This document shows positions 36,134-48,109 of a DNA stretch of 64,000 bases, piece after piece. Origin of the DNA: Mytilisepta virgata (taxonomy: Eukaryota; Mollusca; Bivalvia; Mytilida; Mytilidae); the NCBI GenBank assembly GCA_028015205.1, contig CM051521.1, forward strand, positions 64,030,314 to 64,094,313, given 5' to 3'. A program made the position numbers and the translations under genes. Position 1 is the stretch's first letter, and the number at the start of each line of letters is the position of its first letter. The notes under the pieces are model-generated. The model saw nothing but the letters and a program-made list of their open reading frames with translations. It was not told the origin of the DNA and did not search any database.

Positions 36134-38461
36134 AGGTTTTATTGATTGTTGTGTGTGTGGTTTTTCTCCTGATTGGGAAATAGGTTTTGACTGAATTCAA
36201 CCTGACGCAAAAATAATTAAAAAAACAGTCATAGTGTTCAATGTATGCCATGTGAGATTCACAAGTAGAAGTTACTATGCAATAAAAATTCATACGGGTT
36301 AAACGGAACACCCTGTCTCGCCTGATTTCGCTGTTGTCTATGTTTTCAGTGTAATAGTGGAATGTACATAATTTTCTTCACAATTATTTATTGATCATGA
36401 AGAAGCTTCTGTCCAAGTTTGGTAGAAATCCAGGATGGTGTAAGAAAGTAATTAATGTTTTAAAAACTTTAACTGCAGACTCACACAAGACTGGGAGAAA
36501 AACTAAGTCCATTTATAAGTAAAATAAGGAAAAATGGGATTAAAATTATACAAAATTTTCCTCTGGATACTATCTTTTGATCATGTACAAGCTTCTATCC
36601 AAGTTTGGTGAAAATCCAGAATAGTTTAAAAAATTTATTAATGATCGCTATGTCTCGCTTACGTGATAAAAGTCGCAGGCTCGACAAAAATTGATAATTT
36701 AATGGTTAAATTAGATTGTCTCAGCGAGACATGAAAAGGATTATCAAAATGTCATTAAACTAACAAAAGTGTGGACAACACTGTGAAACAAATAAAAATA
36801 TGATGGACTGTGAATTCAGGATTTCTTTAAGCTTGGATCATTGCATGTATATTGTTATGAAACTAAATGCATTCTAAAAATCATATTCATTTTTGTAATT
36901 TTGTCTTCATAGTTATTTCGTCTTGTACATGTTGTATACTATATACGAACTCACGCAAATATTTAAGCCAACGTGACATAATTTTAAAATTGAACATTGA
37001 AGTATTGGGATAAAACTCCAATTTATTACTTATTTAACGTAAGACGGTAATGGAGAAACTTTTTATTTGGAGTCTTTGATGAAACGCACCAACATAGAAT
37101 TCAGTAATTCAGTAATTTCATGTTATAATTGTTACGTAATTGTGAAATTCAAGTAATGCGAACGCAAATGTAATTTTCTTAATTTTATTGCAAATTTATC
37201 TACCGACACAAAATAAAAAGATTATGTGTGTGTGTGTGTGTGTTATATTTTAGAGCAGGAAATAACAATATTAATGAACATGTAGTAAATTTTATCAGCA
37301 TATACCGAAAGTTGTATTTAGTTTATTGGTGAAATGTACGTATCTCAACAAAACATCTTACGCGGCTTTAACGGGCATGCAAGATCTGGTTCATGCAGTC
37401 AATAAACTCAAGGTTGAACCATAAACACTATTTGTACAGAACATAAACTACATCATGATTAATAAATTGTATTTTACATTTTAATGGATTGGATATAATT
37501 TGCAATGGATGTTAAAAATATTCTTGTTTTTTATAGCACGTAATTTTCCCTCAACTTTCTCCAACAAACATATAATTCTATCAAGACCTCCACTTTGTTA
37601 GCTAGAGTTAAACGTGTTAGACTAAGTCCAGATTGGGGTATTTTCTTTAACATTCCTTTAGAAATTACCGATTCAGGAATTCCGTTTAGTGTATATAATT
37701 TTTTTTATTGCAAGTGTCAAGCTGAAATACCGACTGGATTGAGAATTTAACTGTAAAACTGTGTCATTTGATGACGCTGGTCGAAATCCGTGCGGTACTC
37801 GTTGACTTTTGTAGTGATCTCTAATTAAAGGGAAGTAACTCCCGTAACGAAACCAACCAGATATGCGATGTTTCACGGAATCCGCATGGTGGCGCTGATT
37901 TACGAATACTCTACCTTAACATAATATTAATATATTGTGAAAGTAAGCAGTGGCATTTTTTTTATTTCAACTTTATAAACACTGGCCCTAATCTCACTAC
38001 TTTTATTTTTTTTATCTAAAAAACCTAGAATCAAGTTAGAAAATGAAAGTAAAATTTAATAAAGTTAATTTTATTTGTATTTGGTTTTGTGAAAAGTTAT
38101 TTAGGCTCTCCTGTTAAACATGAAATTAAAAACTCTTGTTTAATTTTTTATAATAGATATAATTAAATTCAGATATAATAAACCAGATCTTAATCCCTGA
38201 AAAGGAAACAAAAAATGTAAATGTTTCCCAGCTTAGTCAGAAGACCTTTACTTTGCAGTTACCGGTAGATAGCAGAGATTTCTGGCAATCAAATACATTT
38301 TTAAAAATTTCTGAAATTACTAATAAATAACATTGGCAAATACAATATAGTTTAATGGTTATTGAGCTAGGTTCCTAGTAATCTCAGGATATGTGATATT
38401 CATAGATTCATTTCTACATGTACATGTAGATAATTTTAATCAGTAGGAATTCTATTTTTAG
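36134..38461. other. Intergenic region and unseen 5' part of NDUFS3
   Basis: The promoter and the first exon or exons of NDUFS3 (mitochondrial presequence) should lie here or further left, but none could be identified with confidence. A (gt)n run lies at about 37226-37242. A GC-richer patch at about 37840-37910, with the donor-like 'gaaagtaagc' near 37940, is one possible first exon. No reading frame there with an ATG joins in phase to the exon at 38462. Confidence 0.35.
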
Positions 38462-38709
38462 CCACGATAAGACCAAAGAATCCTGTTTACAGAGAACAAT
38501 TGATAGAGTTTGGGCAGTTTGTTGCAGAATGTTTACCCAAATTTGTGCAGCAAGTACAAGTAACTAATGGTGATGAATTAGAATTACTTATCCATCATGA
38601 TGGTGTTGTTCCTGTTGTGTCCTTTTTAAAAGATCATCACAATGCACAATACTTGAACATCATTGATATTGCTGGTGTCGATGTACCATCTCGTCAGTAC
38701 AGATTTGAG
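38462..38709 (+). CDS. NDUFS3: NDUFS3, complex I 30-kDa subunit: first recognised exon
   Basis: NDUFS3 is a core subunit of the matrix arm (Q module) of mitochondrial NADH:ubiquinone oxidoreductase. The exon begins after the acceptor ...tatttttag and reads TIRPKNPVYREQLIEFGQF, then LPKFVQQVQV, ELELLIHHDGVVPVVSFLKD, NAQYLNIIDIAGVDVPSRQ and RFE, ending at the donor gag|gtaata. It lines up without gaps with the N-terminal half of the mature metazoan protein. It starts in phase 2 (two bases complete a codon), so at least one upstream exon with the presequence is missing from this annotation. Confidence 0.93.
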
Positions 38710-39279
38710 GTAATATTAGTACTGAGTAGAAATTGAAACCTTTTCCGCCTGAATTGTAACAGAAAACTTTAGATATTTTCATCTGAAAAGTTTATTTTCT
38801 CATCCTAGCAGTCAATAAAAATTTGCCTAAATTTTATTTCAGGCAAATTTAGACTCATTAAAGATAATATCTATCAAAATATTAAATGTGAAATTATTTG
38901 GCTGATTTTCTTGGTCCAGTTTTTTTTTGATTTTTTATACCTGCCAAACTATCGAACAATATGACAAGTGAATCAATGTTATCAACATTTGAAAACCAAG
39001 CGGTAATATAGTTGGGAAAATCTACAATATCAAAATTCACGAGAACAAGAACCCATATAGGAGATACATGTACTACAAAGATATAACCAAGTATTACAAA
39101 TGATTACAAATACAAGGATTAGAATACAAAAGCACAAAAACTAAATCACTAAGCTATAGCAATAAAAAAAATTCACAAGGATAAGCATGTCTTGTTCTGC
39201 TAAATGGTCTTCAGTTTACTGCTGTTATACCTGCATTGAATGCTACTGTAGCTTACTAGATATGCACTTTTTGGATAGA

Positions 39280-40144
39280 TACTGTGGATTCATTAAAATT
39301 CGTTGTATACAAATTTTCGTGGTTTTCGTGGGTCCCAGTAAACCACAAATTTAAATATCCAACGAAAAATAATATTTTTACTTGAGCTTGAATGCACTCA
39401 AGTTTGAAACCACAGAGTTTTGATGTACCTACCCGAGACAACATTGAACAATTGCGTTTTTACAGCACGAGTCAACTATATCCACAGAGGATACAGTGTT
39501 TCATGTAATTTTGTCTTTGGTAACATATAAATGCTCAAACAATTTTATTTAAAAATAGTTAGACTGTGTAAATTGTCGTGGAATTCACTTCCAGTTTTTT
39601 TAAAATTTAAACATTCAAGAAAAATATTAATCCTAAGTAGGCCTACACAATACAGACTTTCTCATAAATTACAGTAATAACATATTGTAAAAAGATAATA
39701 AAGCAGAAATTATTAAAATTATTGTAATCGGATTAAAAATATGGATGTATATGCCCAGAGGTATTTGGTGACAAGTGATTGCAATTTTGTCAATATATAT
39801 TTCACACCTGATTAACCTAACAAGTAAATAATTACAGATTTTGTTAATCTTGTTAAATTCATGACAAGCTTTGTTCCGTTCAAAATTTGAAGAATCTGTT
39901 TGTTAGACTTTTGTGTTATAAGCGCTTAAAATCAGTACCTTACTGTACAATATCAATATCTGATTGGCATGTTTTGTCACAGTTCATGATATCTGATGTG
40001 CCAAGCCACGAATTTCAGTATTTCAACAACTTTTTATATATTTTTTTCCTAAGCCAGCAATCCACAAATTTACGTATCCCACGAAATCCCTTTTTTCTCT
40101 ATCCACGAAAATCGGTATCCACGAAAATAAATGAATCCACAGTA
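39280..40144. mobile_element. Mariner-like non-autonomous element in NDUFS3 intron
   Basis: A 15-bp perfect inverted terminus, tactgtggattcatt at 39280-39294, is matched at 40130-40144. If the outer ta on each side is a TA target duplication (Tc1/mariner style), the element is 39282-40142. Short 'tttcgtgg' motifs recur inside both ends ('acaaattttcgtgg' on the left, 'atccacgaaaat' on the right), extending the similarity imperfectly. No transposase ORF. Confidence 0.65.
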
Positions 40145-40369
40145 AACCTTTCAGAGTGAATAAATTCTGTCATTGGGCAATTTAGGATCTTTTCATATAA
40201 TTAAGAAAGTTTTCTATTTTGGTATGATAATGATGTCAGTTGGAGTATTTGTTCTGTTGAATAAATCTTATCAACTGTTTACACAGTTTTCCCTATATAA
40301 TTAGCCTCTGTTTATTGGGAATATCTTAGTCTTTTCAAAGGGAGCCTTATGTTTGAAATGGCCTTTGTT

Positions 40370-40870
40370 GTACTCCCCGCAAACAAAGTTTGGGGGTATA
40401 TAGGTTTCAGTCAGTCAGTCAGTCAGTCTGTCTGTTGGTCAGTCTGAAATAACGTTGTCTGCAACTCCTACATTTCCAGCAGGATTCTCATGAAACTTTC
40501 TGGAATGTTAGATCACTCTATGGAGATGTGCATATTGTCAGATATTTCTGTTTTGACAAGAAATGTAAAAGATATGGTTCTTTGGACGTAGGCACTTTTT
40601 GACAAAACTTCGTTCCATGTGTTGTCCGCAACTCCTCCTACATTTCTTGCATGATTCTCATAAAACATTATGGAGATGTGCATATTGTCAGGATTTTCTG
40701 TTTGTGCGAGTACTTTGAAAAATATGATGATTTGAACTTTTTGCAGGCTTCAAAACAGACATGTTGCTGCGGGTTTTTTAGTCCCTTTCAGGACAGTTCT
40801 AGTTGCCTATTAAACATACATGTACTTCTATTCCTAGCATACTTTAAAAGCAAAGCTTTTTTATTTTTGT
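40370..40870 (+). repeat. Interspersed repeat with (cagt)n run, in NDUFS3 intron
   Basis: A block starting 'tactccccgcaaacaaagtt' with 'gggggtatataggtttcag' is followed by five cagt units. Two partial copies of 'ctcctacatttc...catgattctcat' and 'tatggagatgtgcatattgt' occur (near 40466-40535 and 40636-40690). It is non-coding and resembles repeats common in molluscan introns. Confidence 0.5.
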
Positions 40871-40877
40871 TTTGCAG

Positions 40878-41003
40878 ATTGTGTATATGCTGCTGTCCTT
40901 AAAATTCAATTCTCGAATTAAAGTAAAGACATATACAGATGAACTAACACCAATTGATTCTATTTGTTCTGTTTTTGCTGGTGCAAACTGGTATGAGAGA
41001 GAG
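40878..41003 (+). CDS. NDUFS3: NDUFS3 exon 2 of those recognised
   Basis: Between the acceptor ttttgcag and the donor gag|gtaaac, 42 codons in phase 0 read [33 protein letters not shown] and AGANWYERE. The ERE at the end is the first half of the complex I 30-kDa signature, which continues across the intron into the next exon (IWDMFGV). All intron borders are GT-AG. Confidence 0.95.
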
Positions 41004-41058
41004 GTAAACAAATAAATAATTAATGTGAATCCTGAATGAATTATCTATTCAATCTAGT

Positions 41059-41614
41059 TGTGTCGCCTGCGGAACGCCTGGTCGACACATAGGGATCACT
41101 ATCTGTCGTCTTGTTGCGGAACGCAAAAAAAAGGGGGGATGAAAACTTCTATCCCCAACTACTCCAGAACCGCTCAAAGGAATTTGATGAAACTTTCTCT
41201 GTGCATTAACCTTAATGCACAGGTGTGCATATATATTTCATTTTTAGAAAATTTTAAATTTTTGTTGTAAAAATTGACATTTTTGCAAAAAAATGGGGGT
41301 AATCAAAACTTCTATCCCCAACTACTCCATAACCGCTCAAAGGAATTTGATGAAACATTCTCTGTGCATTAACCTTAATGCACATGTGTGATATATATTT
41401 CATTTTTAGAAAATTTTAAAAAAATTTTTGTAAAAATTGACAATTTTGAAAAAAAGGGGGGGTCAACTTCTATCCTCAACTTCTCCATAACCGCTCAAAG
41501 CAATTTGATGAAACTTTCTCTGTGCATTAACCTTAATGCAAAGGTGTGCGTATATATTTCATTTTTAGAAAATTTTAATATATTTTGTAAAAATTGACGT
41601 CCGCAGGCGACACA
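41059..41614. mobile_element. Inverted-repeat element with three 160-bp internal units, in NDUFS3 intron
   Basis: Perfect 15-bp termini: tgtgtcgcctgcgga at 41059-41073 and its reverse complement at 41600-41614. The interior holds three tandem units of about 160 bp, each with 'acttctatccccaact', 'ccgctcaaaggaatttgatg', 'ctctgtgcattaaccttaat' and 'tatatttcatttttagaaaa'. No coding potential. I can name no superfamily because the flanking duplication is unclear. Confidence 0.65.
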
Positions 41615-42171
41615 TCTTCCATGGAAGACTCACACATTTTCTAAGTTTTTAAATGGTCATTGTGATGTAGTTTACTGGTCTGACTATCAAACAAAAGTAG
41701 AGTATCTTTTAGTGTCTTGTTAGCCAGTGACTTAAATACCCAGTTTTCAAACACCAAGCATCAAGTGCCCTTGACACCTTGTCATTCTAAGGGGACAAGT
41801 GTCTTTAAACAAATACAGAATAGATCTTTGGAGACAAGACTTACATTTATCATTTGCCATCTGTAGGCTTCCAGGTGACAGTTTGTGAATAAATAGTCAG
41901 TGTGATATGAAAATGTATCTTGTGAATATCTAGGTCAACTGCAATAATTTTTGGACTTGGAATTTGCTGAGTTATTGGTTTACACGTGATATCTAGTGAA
42001 TACGGTAGGCACAGAAAATGTTTTGTTTGGCTTAACTTTGGTGTAGCTGTAACATTATGTGTTGTTTTAAAGTCTTTGAAATTTTTATCTTTTGTTTATA
42101 TTTGTTAAATTTAGACATATTTATTGTGAATGTTAGAATTGGTTTAGAAATTAATCATCTTTTTATTTTAG

Positions 42172-42429
<258 letters not shown>

Positions 42430-42769
42430 TAAACTTGAAAATCTGTGTTGTGTGCAGGGCATTCATACTTCCTGTTAAAAAAAAATTAAAGAAAAGAGTT
42501 CTTCAATGGGAACTCAAAATTTTCTGACAACCTGAATATTGATACTTTTGCATCTGAACTTATTGCAGCTCGTATAAACATTTTAAAAATTCTCCTTTGT
42601 TTTTCTATTTATATTTAGAACAAAACAAAATTAACCATTAAAAAATTATTTCTTAAAATCTTTTCTTCTGAAACTACTACTAAAGCAATGGTTCTGGAGG
42701 TCCTTAGGTGGTCCCTTTTCAAAAATATGTTTTGCGATGCAGATTGTTACTAAAAATCAGTTGATTTTC

Positions 42770-43303
42770 TGTATTATTGTGATTTTTTATAGATGAGATA
42801 TTATGATGAATTAAAGCTCAGACTTAATTTATCATGCGTATTATTTGTTTGTTTTTATTTAGGTAATAAAAGCTCATACTTGATTTATCTTCTGTATTGT
42901 TTGTATTTGATAGGTGAGATATGATGATGAAGTAAAGCTCACACTTAATTTATATTGTGTGTTATTTGTATTTTATAGGTGAGATATGATGATGAAGTAA
43001 AGCTCACACTTAATTTATATTGTGTGTTATTTCTATTTTATAGGTGAGATATGATGATGAAGTAAAGCTCACACTTAATTTATATTGTGTGTTATTTCTA
43101 TTTTATAGGTGAGATATGATGATGAAGTAAAGCTCACACTTAATTTATATTGTGTGTTATTTATATTTTATATGTGAGATATGATGATGAAGTAAAGCTC
43201 ACACTTAATTTATATTGTGTGTTATTTGTTTTTTATAGGTGAGATTTGATGATGAAGTAAAGCTCACACTTAATTTATATTGTGTGTTATTTCTATTTTA
43301 TAG
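42770..43303 (+). repeat. 65-bp tandem array duplicating the last NDUFS3 splice acceptor and exon start
   Basis: Copies of tag|gtgagatatgatgatgaag start (first g after tag) at 42914, 42979, 43044, 43109, 43174 and 43239, each exactly 65 bp apart. The next one, at 43304, is the real exon. Two diverged copies start near 42793 (atgagatattatgatg) and 42863 (deleted). Each unit is the first 24 coding bases of the exon, then 'ctcacacttaattt', 'atattgtgtgttatt' and the pyrimidine-rich '(t)tctattttatag'. The 43174 copy has tat instead of tag and so lacks an acceptor. The 43239 copy has one base change (gagattt). Confidence 0.93.
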
Positions 43304-43468
43304 GTGAGATATGATGATGAAGTAAAGCGTGTTGTTATAGAACCATTAGAGCTTACACAGGAATTTAGAAAGTTTGAATATAGTACACCATGGGAGACAT
43401 TTCCAAAGTTTAGAGAATTAGAAGAAGGAGAAAAACAGCCTTCTCAGACTGATGAGAAACCTAAATAA
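43304..43468 (+). CDS. NDUFS3: NDUFS3 last exon, with stop codon
   Basis: The frame runs [19 protein letters not shown], then [17 protein letters not shown], then [18 protein letters not shown] and stop at 43466-43468. It matches the C-terminal part of NDUFS3 ([13 protein letters not shown]-x-QEFRKF, SPWE/TPWE). Of the seven near-identical acceptors only this one leads into the conserved sequence; the upstream units run into a stop after about 22 codons. Its first bases, gtgaga, directly after ag, also look like a 5' splice site. Confidence 0.95.
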   Translation: MRYDDEVKRVVIEPLELTQEFRKFEYSTPWETFPKFRELEEGEKQPSQTDEKPK

Positions 43469-43620
43469 TAACTTATAGATCTAGGATATTTTGTTTATAA
43501 ATGTTTGTTGTTCCCATGATTATATAATATATTTGTGTAAATAGGATTTGTGTTTTACTTTTTTATTTAATAAGGGATGATTTTCCTCTGTTATTTGGCA
43601 CAATTTCTCTTTTGGCAGTG
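43469..43620 (+). other. NDUFS3 3' UTR and downstream flank
   Basis: AT-rich sequence with no clear aataaa; weak candidates for the polyadenylation signal are 'attatataatatat' near 43520 and 'ttaataagg' near 43568. Confidence 0.35.
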
Positions 43621-46310
43621 CAGTATGGTTTCTACAGAATAGAGAATGGAAACAGGGAATGTGTCAAAGAGACAACAACCCGACCAAAGAGCAGAAAACA
43701 GCTCAAGGCTACCAATGGGTCTTCAACGCAGTGAGAAAATCCCGGAGGCGGTCTTCAGCTGGCCCCTAAACAATAATGTATACTAGTTCAGCAAAATCGA
43801 TGGCACACTCAACTCCGAAACATAAAAATGAACTAAAATTAAAAAAACACACAAGACTAACAAAGGCTAGAGGTTCCTGACTTGGACAGGTGCAAAAATG
43901 TGGCGGGGTTAAACATGTTTTGTGAGATCTCAACCTTCCCCCTATACCTCTAGACAATGTGGAATAAACAAACACACCGATACACACAGTAAAACTCAGT
44001 TCAAAAGATGTGCAAGTCCGATGTTAAAAAAAGGTAACAGAAGAAACTAAGCAAAATGACAATGATCAATATATATTAACAAAGGACTACTAGCAATTAC
44101 TGACATGCCAGCTCCAGACCTCAATTAAACTGATCGAAAGATTAAGTCTATATCATATAGAAAATCAGCCACAATCCCTCCCATTTGGGGTTTAGTATCA
44201 TGCCATCATAAATTATATGAGAAGAACATAACCCGTATCATGCCAACAACTGATTTTAGAATAAATATGTTTATTTCCGATGCGAAGACCCTATGAGTGA
44301 ATCAATATTAATTTCAAAAAATGCCATCTTTAATGACATGACAACAGTATCGTAACTATATCCCTTGTTGATCAGTCTGTTTAAAGGTTTGATTAGCTTT
44401 TCAAGTGAATGATGACATTTTTGTGCTTTGTATAGAATATTACCATAAAAGATGGGATGTGAAATACCTGAACATGAAAGATGTTTGCATGTGATTTATA
44501 TTTACAAATGAGGTCCTTGTACCGAAGATAAAATTTAGTAAAAGTTTGTGATATCGAAATCCCTGGCGTAATAATTTTTCAGTAATACAGAGATTTCTTT
44601 CATTAAAATCAAATATGTTGTTACATACACGAGGGAATCAAACAAGTTGAGATATATAAACACCATACGATGAAGCCAAGGGAACGTCACCATCTAAAAA
44701 TGGATAATTAATAATATGAAATGAAAAACCATCTGCCTTATCGTAAATTTTAGTATTAAGCTTCCCGTTAGAGATATAGATATCAAGATCCAGGAAAGGG
44801 CAGTGTTCATTGTTAGTATTAGCTTTATTTCATGTAAGTTCAACAGGATAAATCTCTTTAGTGTACATACTGAAGTCGTCATTATTGACAGCCAAAATAT
44901 CATCCAAATATCTAAAAGTGTTATTAAATTTTGTATAAAATGTTGTTTCGTTGGGTCTTTGCTGATTTTAGATATAAATTCTGATTCGTAAAAATACAGA
45001 AACAGGTCTGCAATAAGTGGTGCACACTTAGTCCCCATTTGAATTCCGATAACTTGGCGATATACGGAATCTCCATAGCGAACAAAAATGTTATCTAGTA
45101 AAAATTCAATTGCAGTTATCATATCAAAGCAGGTCCAGTTGGCATAGTTCTTTTGTTTGTCGTTACTAAAAAATGACCTGAAAGAGTTTGAACATATATA
45201 TTCACATTCTGACTTTTTATATGCCTATTTAATTAGGTATGTGAATTTTTTCTTAATGAGATTATGAGGCAAAGTGGTATATAGGTTAGAAAAATAAAAA
45301 CTCTGAACAGATTCGAAATCACCAATATGAGCATGTAATTTATCAAGTACTACCAATGAATTTTTCACACTCCAAAAGTAATTATTACCACTATTTTCGT
45401 ATAACTTATTGAAAAATTTATTACCAGGTTTTTTTATTGTGTACCAAGTCAGGAACTGTATATGAAGTATAGTATATATGATCCCTGACCAAGTTTACTA
45501 GTAAGTAGAATAGACAGTTTAGTGGTGGAACAATGGCTTGAAGACAAAATAAATCTATATTTGTAAGGTGTTTTGTGCAGCTTCGGAAGCTTTATAGTTG
45601 GAACTTTCATGTTATTCGGTTCTGCTTGTAAAGAGGTAGCAATAAGTTTATGTGTGTTAACCATGTCATTTTCCGAAAATTGAGTCAGTTGGAATGTAGT
45701 TGAATTTGTGATTTCCTTTTGCAGAACCTCAATATAAAATTTACGTCAAACAATAACGATATTATTGGCAGGCTTATCAGCTGGGACGAAAACAAATTCC
45801 TTTCCGAGTTCTTTTAGCTTATGTTTGATACGAGAAATAGGGCTATTATTGGTTGTTGTTAGGAGTAAAATGTTCTTTAAAATGTTTAATACGAATATCA
45901 ACTATTTTCATTACTGAATTTAAAAAGGAATTTAAGGATTTTTTGTCGACTTGTTCTCGTTTTATCCATTTTTTTGCAGAAAGTATGGAGTGAGTCGTTG
46001 ATGATGTAACGACACTCATTCCACTTAATAATTGACAGGGGACGATATTTAGGTCCTTCTCTAAGGAATGATTTCAACGGCTCTCGGTCCTGGACGATGT
46101 TAGGTCTCCTGTTATAACACGGGAACTGGGGCCATAAATGTATTTGGAATTACTGCAAATGACGTAGGTGTATTATCACTGATATTAATATCTTTACACA
46201 CTTCGCTATAATCAAAAACATATTTCCGGGTAGATTTTTTGTAAACATAACAATTTATTAAGTGTCCAAAACAACTGTATCTATACGAATGTCCAAAACA
46301 ACTGTATCTA
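43621..46310 (-). pseudogene. Decayed reverse-transcriptase element, Penelope-like by inference
   Basis: Read on the minus strand from about 46310, broken frames give KKSTRKYVFDYSEV, then NIVQDREPLKSF with GPKYRPLSIIKW, then ELGKEFVFVPADKPAN, then IKLPKLHKTPYKYRF with SSSHCSTTKL (45664-45449). They continue as YGDSVYRQVIGIQMGTKCAP with LIADLFLYFYE (45122-44694) and ASSYGVYISQLV with RVCNNIFDFN (about 44690-44580). This order is typical of an intron-poor RT family abundant in bivalves and cnidarians. I place it near Penelope-like elements from memory; no GIY-YIG nuclease was seen. Several stops and frameshifts show it is dead. The part 43630-44230 is a common mussel repeat block, probably the element's 3' end. 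A micro-MITE sits at 45450. Confidence 0.65.
45450..45487 (-). mobile_element. 38-bp micro-MITE insertion, copy 3, inside the RT pseudogene
   Basis: On the minus strand it starts cagggatcatatatacta and ends 'catatacagttcctg'. The direct repeat accaagt lies on both sides (45443-45449 and 45488-45494). It splits the RT frame just after CSTTKLSILLTSKL, and its removal with one repeat brings the two RT parts together. It is nearly palindromic: both ends read cagg(g/a)a inward. Confidence 0.8.
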
Positions 46311-46340
46311 CGAGTGTCCAAAACAATTGTATCTACGATT
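46258..46340. repeat. Short tandem repeat, three units
   Basis: The phrase 'gtccaaaacaactgtatcta' with 'cgagt/cgaat' occurs three times in a row, spaced about 25-30 bp. Upstream flank of the TLR-A duplication. Confidence 0.55.
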
Positions 46341-47070
46341 GAAAAGAGTAGCGAAGATGACCCGATTGTTTGTTAGGGAGTGTTGGTATCTTAACCCTAA
46401 TGACTACCAAGTGTCCAGTATTGTACATCTGACATTACTACTTTTTCTTGTACTTTCACAAGAGTTTCGAATCAGTCATGATAATTCTTTCAGACCTATC
46501 ATTTTATTCAGTAAAATGGTGACTGACCCATACCGAGATGGAGTTTTATACTCATGTAACTTTTTTTGACTCTGTATAGGCATCTCGCAATAATGGAAAA
46601 TGTTTGCATATAGGGTATTAAAATGTTCAGTTTTAAAGAAAAGTGTTATATTCTATTAATAAATAAATATAGATAATATTTTTTTTAACTACACGTCAAA
46701 TTTGGGAGAGGAGAGAAAAGAAAAAAGAGAGCTCGATAAAGAAATGTCTATTTTAAAAGTTTTAACTTTCAGGTTCAGGTAACATATATTTCAGTGAACA
46801 TGAAACATTTTGCAGTTTTACAGTAAAGGACATAATTTAATAGATTTATTACACCATCATATAGTTTGTGACATTACATTTACATTTCTGTTGTACATTG
46901 CGATTTATTTTTACGTTTATTTTCATAAGAACATCCCGGATTCTCTGTCATAGTTGTATACAATTTAACAAGCTGACTTTTTACCTTTAGTTTATGACAA
47001 CAGTCATCTGCTACAGAATATCGTAAGCATTTTATTTGTAATACTTGAATATTATACGACTACTATATTA

Positions 47071-47201
47071 TTACATGGTTGTATCTGTATTGGCCTTGTT
47101 ATTGGTCCGAGGCTTGCTGTATTGGCCTGAGGCGGAGCCGAAGGCCAATACAGCTGGACGAGGACCAATAACAAGGTCAATGCAGAAAAAAACATGTAAT
47201 G
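47071..47201. repeat. 131-bp imperfect palindrome 1
   Basis: Left arm 'attacatggttgtatctg' with 'ttggccttgttattggtcc' and 'ctgtattggcctgaggc'. Right arm read backwards is 'attacatgttttttt' with 'ttgaccttgttattggtcc' and 'ctgtattggccttcggc'. Arms of about 60 bp pair with few mismatches. Confidence 0.7.
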
Positions 47202-47621
47202 ATATCTTTATTAATTAACTAGTTTTCACAATGTATATTCTATATGAATTTTTTTTTATAATACGTAAGTTTTTTCATTGAAGGTTTGGAATGAGGGTTA
47301 TGAAAGATATTTTTAGTTAGAGCTATTACTTAATAATTATTTATAATTATCAATTTTGAAGCACCTTTGATCACATAGCATGAACAAATTTAGATATAAT
47401 GTAAAAATGTTGGAGTTTTCGTATGTATTCAAACTAAAATCTAGAGAAAATCGACTTGCCCTATATTGGCCAGGTACAAGTCAGCCAATACAGCAATAAA
47501 TCTGTATTGGCCGGGTTTTTCGATATTGGCCGAGTTAATGATTCTGTATTGAATGACAGTTTAAGTCGTATTGAAGCCAATAATACACTAGTTAATTAAT
47601 AATAACTAATATTATGATATC

Positions 47622-47692
47622 ATTACAAGGTTGTTTCTGTATTGACCTTTGTTATTGATAACAAGACCAATGCAGAAATAACCGTGTAATGA
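47622..47692. repeat. Shorter related palindrome 2
   Basis: 'attacaaggttgtttctgta' with 'gacctttgttattg' on the left is matched by the reverse of 'ataacaagacc' with 'aatgcagaaataaccgtgta' on the right. Both palindromes are followed by the same 'atgatatctttattaatta' and 'ctagttttcacaatg' text, so the unit is tandemly duplicated about 500 bp apart, with the centre of copy 2 deleted. Confidence 0.6.
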
Positions 47693-48109
47693 TATCTTTT
47701 ATTAATTAACTAGTTTTCACAATGCATATTCTGTATATTTTTTATGAATTATTTTCTGAATCAACTCTTTGAAAAAAAATAATTCTTAAGTATAGTCATT
47801 GAAGGATTGGGATGATATTTTTAGTCAGAGCTATTACCAAATAATTTATAATAATCAATTTGGAAGCACCTTTAATCACAAACCATGTATAAATTTAGAT
47901 ATAATGTAAACATTTCGGAGTTTTCGTATGTATTAAAACTAAAATCTAGAGACTCACCCAATATTGGCCGGGTTTTCGATATTGGCCGAGTTAATGAATT
48001 ATCTCATTACAATTTTTAGGAAAATGTAAACAACTCGAGTTCTTTTATCAATTACATGGCATCAAATGTGCCCGATGACCCGAGAGACAATATATATTAC
48101 AACTTAGCA

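Noticed and set aside
37840..37945. First exon of NDUFS3 with mitochondrial presequence
   Set aside because: No ATG-led frame there reaches the donor-like site near 37940 in the phase needed by the exon at 38462.
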